A stretch of 64,000 bases of DNA from the NCBI GenBank assembly GCA_963920665.1, contig OY987268.1, forward strand, positions 10,418,501-10,482,500. The letters are read 5' to 3'. A program made the position numbers and the translations under genes. Position 1 is the stretch's first letter; every line of letters begins with the position of its first letter. The notes beneath the pieces were generated by a model. It had not been told where the DNA came from. It was given only the letters and a program-made list of their open reading frames with translations, and made no database searches. Source of the DNA: Straminergon stramineum. Its lineage: Eukaryota; Streptophyta; Bryopsida; Hypnales; Calliergonaceae. Positions 1-10,924 of this stretch are shown here, piece by piece.

Positions 1-181
1 CTCGTGTACACCTGCACTACTACTACAAGTGTACAACTGTATTAACAATAATATTAAGAGTTCTCTCGAATAGTAACTAAGTATCCCGTCTAATATTCAC
101 GTCCATGCCGGATTGGACGGACTGGAGCACCAAGGAATCATTCCTGCAATTCAAATTGCTATGAATGTCCAGTCCAGTACC

Positions 182-380
182 TTATTCCAGTAAAGTCTCG
201 GAAGCGGACTTTACAGTCAGCTCTTTGTCACTACGCCGAACTTGGCACCCTCGGTGGACATTGAGATCTGCGTCAACCTTCATAAACAGAAACTGGCGCA
301 GCTTCGGGGCACTAACACGGCGTGCCAATATTACCTGAACTGAAACTCCCAATGCCTCGATCATACCAAACACTGACGGA
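182..380 (-). CDS. possible 3'-terminal exon of an unknown minus-strand gene
   Basis: On the minus strand an AG acceptor after a T-rich stretch (just above position 380) opens a 65-codon frame that ends in TAA at 182-184. The encoded piece has balanced, non-repetitive composition with many charged residues (for example KVDADLNVHRGCQVRRSD near its middle), unlike the Phe/Leu/Lys-rich shadow frames elsewhere in the AT-rich spacers. I do not recognise the family. No convincing upstream exon was found between 400 and 1200, so this may be a chance frame or a remnant of a gene. Confidence is low. Confidence 0.25.
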
Positions 381-722
381 CTTGTAGGGGAACGAAATTG
401 AAAGAAAAAACAAAACCCAATAGGCTAAGCTTACGTCAGGCACCAACAACTGTATAATACTATCATAATACTGATTTTTGCATAATCTTCTTCTTTTTCC
501 CTTAAAACAAATGGTATTCTTTTCTATTGAAAACATGAGATACAGTACTAGAATTACGGATAAAGAGATGAATCCATAATTCTGTAATTACAATAATGAC
601 GATGTGAAGAGGGAGCTTCGATATGTCCATTCATCAGCTCCAAAGTGGGCTGCAACTCTCAAAAGGAAGCTGACTGAGGATCCTCACTAGCTTATGTTAT
701 GTTACTGTAGCTGCTCCCTCAG

Positions 723-1085
723 CCCACTCCTAAAATTAATCCCAATAATACTGTTGGGGCAACTTCATTGATTAACAAGAGGCCTGTACCGGCCGACCAT
801 GTTGGTGAGAGGTTCATTAATTCCAATGTCTGGCTTTAAATTCCGGGAGGAACGAATCCTTGGATTCCACCAACATCGCCTCCTAAAAAAGAGAATGAAG
901 CGCAGGCGGACGAAATGCCGAAGAGAGGCTTGGTTCGGAGCTCCGTCCTACTCGGTACTTGGTACTCCGTCCTACTCGGCTCCAACGTAAAGCAGATCAG
1001 CGAAGGGCATCCTCTATGCGACCGGTACACAGTGGGACCGGTATACAGCCCTCCAAATTTTGGTTCTCACTTTGAATTGATTTAG
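723..1085 (+). pseudogene. decayed coding-like segment, family unknown
   Basis: A plus-strand frame from 726 to a TAG at 1083-1085 reads 119 codons with a single internal TAA at 837-839. It follows an acceptor-like CTCCCTCAG ending at 722. The translation is Pro/Asn/Lys-rich and gene-like, with NKRPVPADHVGERF before the stop and IPGGTNPWIPPTSPPKKENE directly after it. Local base composition is also richer in GC than the flanks. I do not recognise the family. The internal stop, the lack of a start codon and the absence of other exons suggest a broken exon or gene fragment. Confidence 0.3.
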
Positions 1086-1247
1086 AATTAGATCTTGTGA
1101 TTCCTATCACTAGGAGCACCTAAGAAAATCTCTATAAATAGGCACAATAATTTATTATTATTTTGAAATTGGACAACTGAAATAGAGACTATTTGAAAAG
1201 AAGGCAAAAGACCAAAAATTAAATGTGTTAGGGCAAATCATGCTTAA

Positions 1248-2447
1248 ACCCTAAAGGACCAACATGTGTTTTTTTGGCTACACAATTACTTTGAGTAGGT
1301 AAATGTTTCTAGAGATTTCCATATTTTTGGCACTAATTTTAAGAGAAGGTGGGGATGAGGAATATCTTTTATATGTACTAAATTTCATGACATTTGGAAA
1401 TTTTAGTCAAAACACTAGAAGAAAACTATGTTGAACTTGTCAAAAATTGCATTTAACTTGTTAAAAACTACATTTTATTAGATCGAAACAATGTTGTACT
1501 CAATAGAAAAATGTGGGTTGGATTTTGTTGAGTTCTCCCTTCATAACACAAAATTGAGCATTTGAGCATTTCAAAACAAAATTTGACAAGTGAAATGCAA
1601 AATTTTGGGTTACAAAGGGAGATCTCAACAAAATCTAGCTACACTTTTTTCTTAAGTAAAATGCAGTTTTCATAACTATAAAGTTATGGCCTAATATGTT
1701 ACTTTTTTTCGTAAATGGGTAGTCTAGGGAAATTAGAAAAAATCATTTTTGTCTTAAACAAAAGTTTAAAATTGGTTTTTTAGAGTTAGATATACGTAGA
1801 ATGCTTGAATCATTAATTCGATTTTGATCAATGAGTCAAAAGTTATAAGGAGGTTTAGTTTGAGGGTTGTTATGGATTCTCTACTCTAAAATAAACTTTG
1901 AAGTCCTTTATTTCACTCAATTTTCAATATGTTTTGATAAAAATAATATCATAGGATATAGACTGTTTATTACAACATTTCAACCATTGGGATTGGCATT
2001 TTTCAATTCCATAACTAAATTTTTAATAATTTTGTATTTTGAATCATTCTCTAGTTCTTTCTACTCACTATTTTTTTCCTACATATTGTACAATTCCAAA
2101 TGATCTAAAATTTTTCAAGCATGTAGCCAACTTGCCTTGAAGAATGAATCCAAAGAAGCACCACCATTTTCGACATTTTTTCATACAAACAAATGTGAGC
2201 TTTTGAAGTGCAGTTGCCCGGTTATTGCAGGGCCAAAATTAGGAGTTTTGTCACTTCAGATGCTACTATCTTGCAATCAACATGGTGGAAATTTCTGAAT
2301 TTTTCCCGCATCTTTTCAAATCAGCACAGAACAAGATCCTATGGTTACATGTACCTAAAATTTTTTTTTTCTAAAATTTGGTACTTATCCTAGAAATGGT
2401 AGTTTGGGAGCATTTTCGGTGAAAACATAGTCAAGGAACTTAAGGGG
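1248..2447 (+). mobile_element. TTAA-flanked repeat element, copy T1
   Basis: The left end reads TTAA (1244-1247) followed by ACCCTAAAGGACC. The right end is decayed, with GTAA at 2448-2451 where TTAA is expected. The internal sequence is clearly related to copy T2 (3113-4060, opposite orientation) and to T3 near 36.8-37.7 kb, including a shared block around 1880-2100 and 2170-2440. It is AT-rich and has no coding sequence I can support. Its superfamily is uncertain; see the finding on the TTAA family. Confidence 0.55.
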
Positions 2448-2659
2448 GTAAGTTTTGTAACTTCCTTTTTCCAAAAAACACTATGAAATTACCAATTCCA
2501 TTGCACAATATAAAAATGAAAAAAAAAGTTGTGCTATTGTTGCATATCCAAATGGATAAATGTTACACTAGACAAGCATGAAAATGTGTAGAAGAAATTT
2601 CATAAGCTTTGTTGAAAAAGATTGTAATATTTTTGTGTTTTTTTCCCAAAAAATCAAGG

Positions 2660-2692
2660 GATTATTTGGAGTTGCATGGCTATAGGGCCCAA
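2660..2692. repeat. empty paralogue of the 4.17-kb insertion site
   Basis: This stretch carries GATTATTTGGAGTTGCA and then GGCTATAGGGCCC without interruption. The same sequence, with one change, is split by the Mutator-type element at 4170-4473. It serves as an internal reference for the state before that insertion. Confidence 0.6.
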
Positions 2693-2702
2693 AGTTGTTT
2701 AA

Positions 2703-3108
2703 CCCTTAAACGTCGACATGGATGTTTTGTGTCTAAGGGATGATAAGGAATTTCCTTGTGTAGGACACAAATACAACTATTTATCCTCAAAATTAGGGGT
2801 GGAAAGGGGAGATCTTCTACATTGAATAGAGATATTAAGGGGACCAAAAAATTAAAGGGATTGATTGTAGAAAACTGTAGATGTTTGAAACAAGATGTAC
2901 ATCCTTTGGACACTTCAATAACTACTGATGTACAATAAACGTAGATATTTATAAAGTGTGGAATGTCGATTAATTAGTATGGGTCCCCTTAATACCCCTA
3001 TTTAGTGTACAATAGTTTGACCTCCAATGGATATTTATAGTTTTCTTTAAAGTAGATGATGTCACATGGCTCCAAAATCCATGATTTCCACTATCACCAA
3101 TCTGTTGT
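2703..3108 (+). mobile_element. TTAA-flanked element, probable copy T5
   Basis: TTAA at 2699-2702 is followed by CCCTTAAACGTCGAC, a variant of the family terminus. The right side (about 3080-3108) resembles in inverted form the terminus that ends near 49151. It abuts the TTAA of copy T2, so the two elements look adjacent or partly nested. No coding sequence is evident. Confidence 0.35.
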
Positions 3109-3112
3109 TTAA

Positions 3113-4060
3113 CCCCTAAAGGTATTTGACTATATTTTCACCAAAAACGCTCCAAAACTGTCATCTCTAGTACAAGTATCAAATTTTAGAAAAAAATACA
3201 TTTTTGGACAAATGTAACCATAGGATCTTGTAATACGCTGGTTTGGGAAGATGTGGAAAAAATTTCTGAAATTTCCACCGTTTGGATTGCAAGATATTAG
3301 CATTTGAAGTGACAAAAAGCCATTTTTGGCCCTGCAAAAATTCGGGCAGATGCACTTCACAAGGTCAAATGATTATGAAAAAATGTCCGAAATGGTTGTA
3401 ACCCTTTAGATTCATTCTTCAAGTCATGTTGGCTACATGCTTGAAAATATTTAGATCATTTGGAATTGTAAAACATATAGGAAAAAAATAGTAAGTTGAA
3501 AGAAGTAGAGAATGATTCAAAATACAAAATTGTTAATAATTTATTTATGGAATTGAAAAATGCCAATCCCAACGGTGAAATTGTTGTAATAAACAATCTA
3601 CACCTCTTTTTTTTTAAAAATTTCCAAAAATATTAAAAATTGTGTTAAATAATGGTCTTCAAAGTTTATTTTAGAGTAGAGATTCTGTAATTACCCACAA
3701 ACTACCCACAACTAAAACTCTTCATAACTTTCATCTTATAAATCAATATGGAATGATTCAACGCTTTCCGTGTACATATAAAGCAGGAAAATAAATTTCA
3801 AATTTTTATTTTTTTTAAAAAGTAATTTTTAAAGAAGTTTTTTTTGTTGCCCGGGCTACCCGCCAAAACAATGAAAACAACATATCATACAATAACTTTT
3901 TAACCATGTATTCAAAATTTATGAAAATTATTGAGTCTTAAAGCTACTCCTCAGGCACATGTTTTGTGAAAATTTCAAAGAAAAAAAATAAAAATTCCAT
4001 TCGTAGTGAGTTGTCCGAAATTGCTATGTTGCCAAAAAACACCATTCGGTCCTTTAGGGG
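3113..4060 (-). mobile_element. TTAA-flanked element with inverted ends, copy T2
   Basis: Both ends are intact: TTAA (3109-3112) then CCCCTAAAGG on the left, and CCTTTAGGGG then TTAA (4061-4064) on the right. The element is 948 bp. Internally it matches T1 in the opposite orientation over several hundred bases, including blocks near 3150-3480 and 3650-3700. It contains no plausible coding sequence, so it is probably non-autonomous. Confidence 0.6.
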
Positions 4061-4169
4061 TTAAGGGTCAAGGGCACACTAGTTTGTAATTCATTCAGAG
4101 AGGCTAGAGGATCATATTGAAGAGGTTCTTTGGAGTCATTTTTTTCCCCAAAAAAAAAGGGATTATTTG

Positions 4170-4473
4170 GGAGGATGTTAAATCTTGCAAACAAAGTGGG
4201 CCCCACAGGAGCAAATTTACCATGGGGAAAAACGCAGGAATTTTTTATTTTTTGAAAATTCATTTTTTTGAAAATTCCGAATTTATATTTGCAATCAGAG
4301 ACTGCAAATTAGTGTGGAGAGTTTTGCTTCTTTTTTTTTTTGGAAATAGCTTGGAGAGGTTTAGAACATACCCTAAACACGGCTCAAAATAGGGGCAGTT
4401 TTTGCTTTTACCCCCGGATAAAACACAAAATGCCCCTGTGGGGCCCACTTCGTTTGCAGGATTAGCGTCCTGT
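4170..4473. mobile_element. Mutator-type miniature element, copy U1
   Basis: A 304-bp element begins GGAGGATGTTAAATC and ends with the inverse of a closely related terminus. The inverted ends extend into AAGTGGGCCCC on the left and GGGGCCCACTT on the right. It is flanked by the 9-bp direct repeat GATTATTTG (4161-4169 and 4474-4482). A 9-bp target duplication with long inverted ends is the hallmark of Mutator-like elements. A paralogous uninterrupted site lies near 2660. There is no transposase. Confidence 0.75.
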
Positions 4474-4483
4474 GATTATTTGG

Positions 4484-5857
4484 AGTTGCACGGCTATAGG
4501 GCCCGACGTTGTTAATGCGGTATTAAAGAGACCATTACCACGATCCTAATAACTGTGCTCCTCCTCCTCAGGCATTCATTCATTCATTCATTCAGGTTTT
4601 ACAGTTTAGTTAACTGAAGGCTTCCTTCTTATTCATTGCTCTGGATAAGACTCGGTCCACCTCAAGGCTTCCAAGTTCCAACCAATTCCAGCATCGGATC
4701 CAGGCTGGGATGATTCGCCTCATGCAAATTCCTGTCTTCAATTAAGAAGAAGAAGAAGGTAAAATTAAGCATAAGCTTAAGTTAGGCCATCCGAGAGGCG
4801 CCCAAATAAAGCCCAAGGATCGAGTTCCTACTCTAATACGGGCAGTCAAAATGCTTGCTAACTTCTATTACTATTGTGAGTTAAAACCCAGAAGAATGCA
4901 AACAAAGGAGGTGCGCCTTTATGTGCAAAAAAAATGAAAAGAAAAGAAAAGGGCATTTTTTCAACACAAATTTAACTGGGCGGCCCCATTTCACTGAGGA
5001 TGAGAATATCTAATTTCAATTCCAATGATTCACAGGATTTTTTAGGGTTGGGCGACCAGGTCTTCTTCTTCTTCTTCTTCAGCAGTTCTAAGGTAATCTC
5101 CCACTCTTTTGTAACCAAATATAGGTAAGTTAGTTTCCTTTTGTTTCAAAAAACAAATCCAAACAAATCCAGGTCAGGAGCAAGCCAAGGGGAGTAATTA
5201 TTACATGAGCTCACGTCATGAAAACCGTCAGTTAGTTTACCGTCAGTGAGAGTTTGAAGCAGGGATGGACACTGGCTGGGATGCAAGAGACGGACGGACG
5301 GACGGAAGAATCAGACGAATACGTAGATTTTATTGCCTAAATCTTCTTATTTGAGTGATTATTTGGGCTTGGAACTGTGCTGCAACCCGCACCACTTGAG
5401 TTGTCTCCACTGCAGAGAGCAGCGAGCAGGTCTTCGGGAATCTTTAATGCCTCACTCACTGCAAAGTTTTTATTTTTATTTTTTTTTTTCAATTTTTTTT
5501 TTAACATCCTCTCGTGCAAGAAAATGGATTTGACTCTTTCTTACTGTCCTGTGCATTTGTTTTTTTATATTTAATTAGTAGGTATTGACACAGAGGGCAG
5601 AATCTATTGTACGAGAATATCCTCCTGTTCATGTTTTGTGACCTTTCAGTAAGTATGTTTATTTTAGAGTCTAGTTGACCCTTAACTAAATTAGAGAACC
5701 TACAGTAAGATACTCGGTGTTTCGACGCTCAGAACATGTGTTTCTTGGAGTGGTAGAACCGAAAGCCAATGCTCATGCTTTGGCACGCAGTCCAAACTCA
5801 CAAGAAAATTTCAATCCGTCATGTTGAATTTCAACAACAACAACAAGCATTCAAAAA
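4484..5857. other. intergenic, simple repeats only
   Basis: No gene is seen. The stretch holds several microsatellites: (ATTC)n at 4573-4594, (TCT)n at 5061-5080 and (CGGA)n at 5291-5306. A T-rich run lies near 5470-5503. Base composition is less AT-rich than the flanking repeats. Confidence 0.5.
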
Positions 5858-5868
5858 TAATTGAAAAG

Positions 5869-5959
5869 AAAATATTTTCCGCCGAGGGCTTGCTCTCTGG
5901 TCCGCTGTACTGTTTCCCTTATCAATGGAAATTGTCCAGGTTTCAAGAGAAAAAAAAAT
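5869..5959 (+). mobile_element. short truncated retroposon with poly(A) tail
   Basis: A 91-bp insertion ends in an A-rich tail and is flanked by the 11-bp direct repeat TAATTGAAAAG (5858-5868 and 5960-5970). Its body shares the sequence ATCAATGGAAATTGTCCA with related tails at 6295-6365 (minus) and 24838-24917. The pattern is that of a severely 5'-truncated non-LTR retrotransposon. Confidence 0.65.
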
Positions 5960-6275
5960 TAATTGAAAAGTATGGGGCAGTAATCAACTTTGAGTACATT
6001 AGTAAGCCAAAACAACGATCAAATCAAATCATTCTTAGGATTGTTCAATGCTTCAAAAGTTTTAGAACTATCTATTTTTGTTGTGTAATTATAGATCAAT
6101 GTATACGACACATTATGTAGCCATAATTGTGTAGTCAAAACAACAATCAAAATCAACACAAAAGAGTGTCAAAAACATGTATCCTCTCAAGGTTGTTGTG
6201 AGGGTTTGCTTGGCTACAGTGATTAGCCTTTGAGGAAAGCTTGGAGTTTCTCTCAACACTTGCACTCTTGGATTT

Positions 6276-6365
6276 CCCCCCCCCCCCCCCCCCCTTTTTT
6301 TTTCTGGAAACACACATACAATTTCCATTGATAGAGGGAAACAATACAACTAAGCATAGGAGCAA
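6276..6365 (-). mobile_element. retroposon tail in reverse with poly-C/poly-T tract
   Basis: On the minus strand this carries the same terminal sequence as the retroposon at 5869, with ATCAATGGAAATTG, followed by nine A and then nineteen G. On the plus strand this reads C19 (6276-6294) then T9. The homopolymer pair replaces a clean poly(A) tail. I could not define a target duplication. Confidence 0.45.
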
Positions 6366-7378
6366 GTCTCTAGTGAATTTTTTTCCTCTTTAGATAACTA
6401 AACAAACAAACTCAACACCAACCAAAGGAAACAACAAAGGCAACAAACTGGATGACACAAGTCCTACAGGAAGCTAATTGAACTTGGATTTTCCTTTCGT
6501 GGTGTGAGAGATAGCTTGACTTATGAATGTAGATATTTGCGTTTATTCACTTGACAAGATTGATAAGTCAAGGAAGCTTCAATGCCTAAGTATTCCAAAC
6601 CCTAGTTGATAAGAACAAATAGTCAACTCCTAGATCATGTTCTTAAATGAATAGAGACTCTAAAATCACAAGAGGGGCTAAAGATATCACCTTAGCCCAA
6701 TAACTAACACACCATGATGTGCTTTAACACTATATTGCACATCACCTGACAATTTAGGTCTAAGTAGGGCCTCCTAAACTTGCATTCAAGAATCTTTTTT
6801 CAGAAGCATCATAAAGCTTGTACAAATGAACAATCAATGACAAGTTCATGTCCTCTTTAAGGCAACCTACAACATCAAAGCAATCATACAAAAATTTCAA
6901 CAACTTTTCCAATGCAAAATACACATGTTCAAATTGCCATTTAAATTTCAAAATTTAGGTTGATATTTTCAATGGCCAAACCTAAGCGATACCCATCTTT
7001 GTCTTAGAACATACCCACCTCTAACAACCTAGACATTAGCCTTGGATTTGAAATGGCAAATAGCCAAAATTTGACTCTACCTTTTATTCTGGCACACCGG
7101 TTGGTTGCTAATCCTCCCAATTTTTTGGTCCACTTTTGAATCCTCCATTTTCACACTCCAAATTTTTTTTCCTTCCCGAAAGCATTGGCTAACAATGAAC
7201 TAACTACTGGCTCTCCTCAATGGAACATTGATATGTCTTTTAAGGGTTAAGGATTGTTAACAAGCAATGGATGGCATAAACAATGAATTATTATTATTAT
7301 TTCATAACTTTTAACATAATAAAAACACATTAAAAAAAAATAGTCCATGACAATGCCAACTCATCCAAGATAGGAGTC
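6366..7378. other. intergenic, no feature recognised
   Basis: AT-rich sequence without a supportable gene. The fragment TTTTAAGGGTTAAGG near 7239 resembles a decayed terminus of the TTAA-flanked family. Confidence 0.35.
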
Positions 7379-7682
7379 AGATAGTTTGCTTTTAAAGCAA
7401 CCATTTACGAGCTGATTGCCCTTTTGGAGAGGCTGAAATCCTTGAAACAATTTTCAGTAAATTTTCATAGGAGGAACAATGGAATTGACATCTAGCCTAA
7501 GTCGTTTTGTATTTTTTTGACCTTTGTGGAATTAGTTACGAATTTTTGAAGTTGAAACACAGTGGTCATTGGAAGTGACCACCTCCTGAAATGTACACAA
7601 TAGGTACATTGAAGAAAGCAAAATGTACTTATGTGTTGTGATCACTTTTAGAGCACAGTTACTTTTAGAGCAGACTACCTTC
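7379..7682 (+). mobile_element. TA-flanked miniature element, copy X1
   Basis: The left end (ATAGTTTGCTTTTAAAG) and the right end (GCAGACTACC) are imperfect inverted repeats. The body matches copy X3 (28629-28898) and, inverted, X2 (7856-8382). It holds an uninterrupted version (TA at 7493-7494) of the site where element M1 sits in X2. It has no coding capacity. Confidence 0.5.
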
Positions 7683-7855
7683 CCCTGCAGTTCCCCAAAG
7701 CCTCAGCAGTTGAAAGTGCAATAAGCTTAGCTGCTGACGGAGGCACCGCTCCAATGTGACTGTCTGAGTTTTTTTTAAAGTTTTTTTAACAAATGAAACT
7801 GTGGCTGTCTAAGCTTGAACTGAAGTGTTGCCTGAGAATTTTTGGCAATAACTTA

Positions 7856-8382
7856 CAGGTAGGAGGCTCGAACTCCGCCTGGGCATTAAAAGCGATCAAG
7901 ACTAAGAGATACATTTTGCTTTCTGCAATGTACCAAATCTGCACATTTCAGGAGGTGGTCGCTTTTGATGACCACAAAAGACCACTTTTTTTCAACTTCA
8001 GAAATTTGTAACTAATTCCTCAAAGTTCCAAAAAATATGGAACAACTTGGGTTAAGGTAAGAGCACCCAAAAGCGTCCCTGCACCTAATTGCGTCAGATT
8101 CTACGTCAGGAATTCATTCTAGAACATAAATATAGCTGGACTGTAGACCTCTTATCAGTTTAGGTCAAAAAAAAATAAGCTATGTTCTAAGTACTTACAT
8201 TTACAGCCTGAAATGATTATGCTCTGTAGAATCTGATGCAATTGGGTGCAGGGACGCTTTCGGGTGCTCTTACCTTAGATGCCAATTTCACTTGTCCTTC
8301 TAGGAAAATCTACTGAAAAATATATCAAGATGTTCTACCTCCCCGAAATTGAGTTCCAACCCTTAAACGGACCTCCTACCCT
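7856..8382 (-). mobile_element. TA-flanked miniature element X2, interrupted by M1
   Basis: The ends GGTAGGAGG and CCTCCTACC are symmetrical inside flanking TA dinucleotides (7854-7855 and 8383-8384). In reverse orientation the body matches X1 and X3. The copy is split by the 221-bp element M1 at 8055-8275. Together with X1 it forms an inverted repeat with arms of roughly 180 bp or more. Confidence 0.5.
8055..8275. mobile_element. Tc1/mariner-type miniature element M1
   Basis: A 221-bp element with terminal inverted repeats beginning AGGTAAGAGCACCC (the arms continue past 30 bp with few mismatches), flanked by TA on both sides (8053-8054 and 8276-8277). It is inserted in copy X2. X1 and X3 both show the uninterrupted site. 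A second copy, M2, lies at 10925. TA target duplication and short inverted ends fit Stowaway/Tc1-mariner miniature elements. Confidence 0.75.
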
Positions 8383-8384
8383 TA

Positions 8385-10658
8385 GATGGCTTCTATGTAC
8401 TGTTCCAGTCAAACTTTTATTTTTAATTTATTTTTAATTTACATAAAAGATCCAGCCAAAATTGAGAAATACAGTACAATGACTCTCCTTTCAAATATTC
8501 ATGCTTCCTCTGTCGTAGCAGGGGGGAGTGATTATCATGCTGGAGCATTCAATTGAACAGTAAGCTTATGTGCATTTTCAATGCCCTCCCCTGCCATTGA
8601 AGTTGGACACACAGTGACACAGGCACACACTTATTTATTTATTTATTTATTTATATTATTATCACAGATGCAGAGTGAATTGGGTCTCTGAATTGGTTGA
8701 TGATTGGTTGCCTTAAAATGGCAACCAGGCAGCTCTTTAAATGAAGAACAAACAGGGAATCCATAATGGAGTCTTTTAGAAAGTGAACTCTACAATATGA
8801 ATGCTAATCATTTGACCCTGTCCAACCTTTCATTCGACAGTAGTCAAATTACCAATATGACCATTGAATTCTCAATTTTAGATTGAATCTAGTTGTGTTT
8901 CTACCTATACCTGTTCCTGTATATTTTTCTTTTTTTAATTTTGAAACAAATGAAATGGACATTTTCTTGTATTTTAAAGGAATATTTTCAGGCATTATAA
9001 AGGAACAAGCTGAGGTAACTCTTACTCATACCTGGCTGGCCAGAGTGTGGAATGCAAGTCAACTAAGTTGTGTAATATGGACATCAGACAAGCACAAAAA
9101 CTCTATTGTACTTTTCCCTGCAAACACTGTATGTTAAAACTCCCTAATGTCACAGTCCAGAAGCCCATAAAGCATGTGATAATACAAAAATTTGTACCAT
9201 AATGACAACATAGTGTTGTATGTAGAACATATTAAAGATGTTCTTTTAAGGGTCATAATAGTCGAGAAGATGGTCTAAGAGAGAGAGAAAGAACTCCAAC
9301 CTATCACTTTTGTAGGTTGGCATGAATTAAGAGTGAGCTCATCTTAGGCCCGCACTAAAGGTCTAGAACCTTTTTCATCATTTTAAACCTCTTTTACTTA
9401 TTACATTTGTTGGCAACTTGTATCACAACAAAGTGTGAGTATGAGATTCAATAGTAGATTTTGAATTAGATCTATGCCTATATTTTGGAGTGTAAGAAAA
9501 GAGGGTGCAATGTTCGAGAAGCCTAAGGTGTTTCCTCCCCCCCCCAAAAAAAATAAAAATACACCCATGAACATAAACCACCATCTACATTCTATGTACA
9601 TCTCCAAAATCAATTATGTACTTCTATGGAAGAAACTATCTTACAACCAAACTTTATTCCTTCTTAATTTTTACTTATGGTATCCAAATGCCACATTTTT
9701 TGGTGCGTAGGAGACTCCTTTCACTTGCCAACAAGAAAATATGAAAACTTGACCAGTCTAATAGTACTCCGTAGTAACCAGGCATAGTCACATAAAGTGG
9801 CAGTTTGTGGGGTATGCACCTTATATCAAAGTAGTCTGGGTGTAAAATTCTTGGATGTAATGTTTTTGCTTGCATCACAAAAAAAAATAAAAAAAAATAA
9901 AAAATTGTTTACCCACCCATGTTTTGTTATTGTTTCTTTTGGTTTTCAAATTTAAAGCCTTTCTAGCCAATTTTTTTTAAGCAAATGTGACTCTGATTCA
10001 TTATGAAAAAACCAGAAAAAAAAAATCAGAGCTTTCTTCTTTTGTCCACTCTTCTACAACAGAAATCCCCAAGCCCATGCATAAATACAAAATGGTAAGC
10101 ATAATAATCTGCCTATTGTCTCCCTCAATTATATAAGTTTATACAAGAAGGTAATCATTTAACTTAACCCTGGTTCCGTACCCACTTCCCTACCCTCTTA
10201 GCTCTACCTGTTTGTCACTATGTTAACTAACTTAACCTGACCCTTGTGTCAACTGCCCTTGAGGTTGATCTGTCGGCTCAATCACATGTTATAAATTTCC
10301 TTTGCTTACACAAGTTTGTTTGTTTGTTTGAAGTTCTGTCTCTTCCCCAATTGAAATTGAAAGCAAAGGAAGGGTAAGTAGTAACTTAAGTCCTCATCAT
10401 AATAATTCTTTATATCTCCCGGTGGCCCTTGCCTTGGCTTGCCTTGCCTTGCCTTGCCAGATGAATATCATAACCTGTGCATTGCACTTCATTTTGTTTC
10501 ATGGGGGGAGCTTTCAAATTTATTTACTCATCTCTGAACCTGAGACAGAGATTTTCCGCACGATTTTCCTGCCACCCCACAATGAAATTACCCTCTTAAA
10601 TTGGCTTAACTGCCTGGTTGCTTGTACATAAACTCTTACATACCTCACAGTAACCATA
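8385..10658. other. intergenic, simple repeats only
   Basis: No gene is supportable. (TTTA)n lies at 8631-8654 and a CCTTG-type repeat at about 10428-10459. A C-run followed by an A-rich run (about 9536-9560) looks like a decayed retroposon tail. The rest is unremarkable AT-rich DNA. Confidence 0.45.
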
Positions 10659-10669
10659 ATATTACATTA

Positions 10670-10787
10670 TTATTTTTATTATTATTTTATTGACACAAAT
10701 AAAATGGAATTTCACTGCAAATAAAAAGTACAAACCAGCCAGCCACAAGTGGCCTGGCCAGGGACACGACACCATAACATTGCATTT
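10670..10787 (-). mobile_element. truncated non-LTR retroposon, minus strand
   Basis: A 118-bp insertion is flanked by the 11-bp direct repeat ATATTACATTA (10659-10669 and 10788-10798). On the minus strand it reads through GGCCAGGCCACTTGTGGCTG and TTTGCAGTGAAATTCC into an A-rich tail of AATAAAATAATAATAAA type. The tail with a target duplication identifies it as a 5'-truncated LINE-like copy. A related tail lies near 26413-26450. Confidence 0.6.
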
Positions 10788-10924
10788 ATATTACATTACC
10801 AATAAGGTTCAGTTGCATTGGCAGCAGGTGATGAAGTGAGACTGTTACCATGCAGCTTTCAGTTCTGAATTAAGTTAAAACTTAGTTGTTTTGCTTTTTG
10901 GAACCTCACACCACCCTTGGAATA

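Noticed and set aside
1867..2103. Phe/Tyr-rich frame also present at 37085-37396
   Set aside because: Its conservation between the two places reflects duplication of the TTAA-family element; the composition is that of AT-rich DNA and there is no start context or domain.
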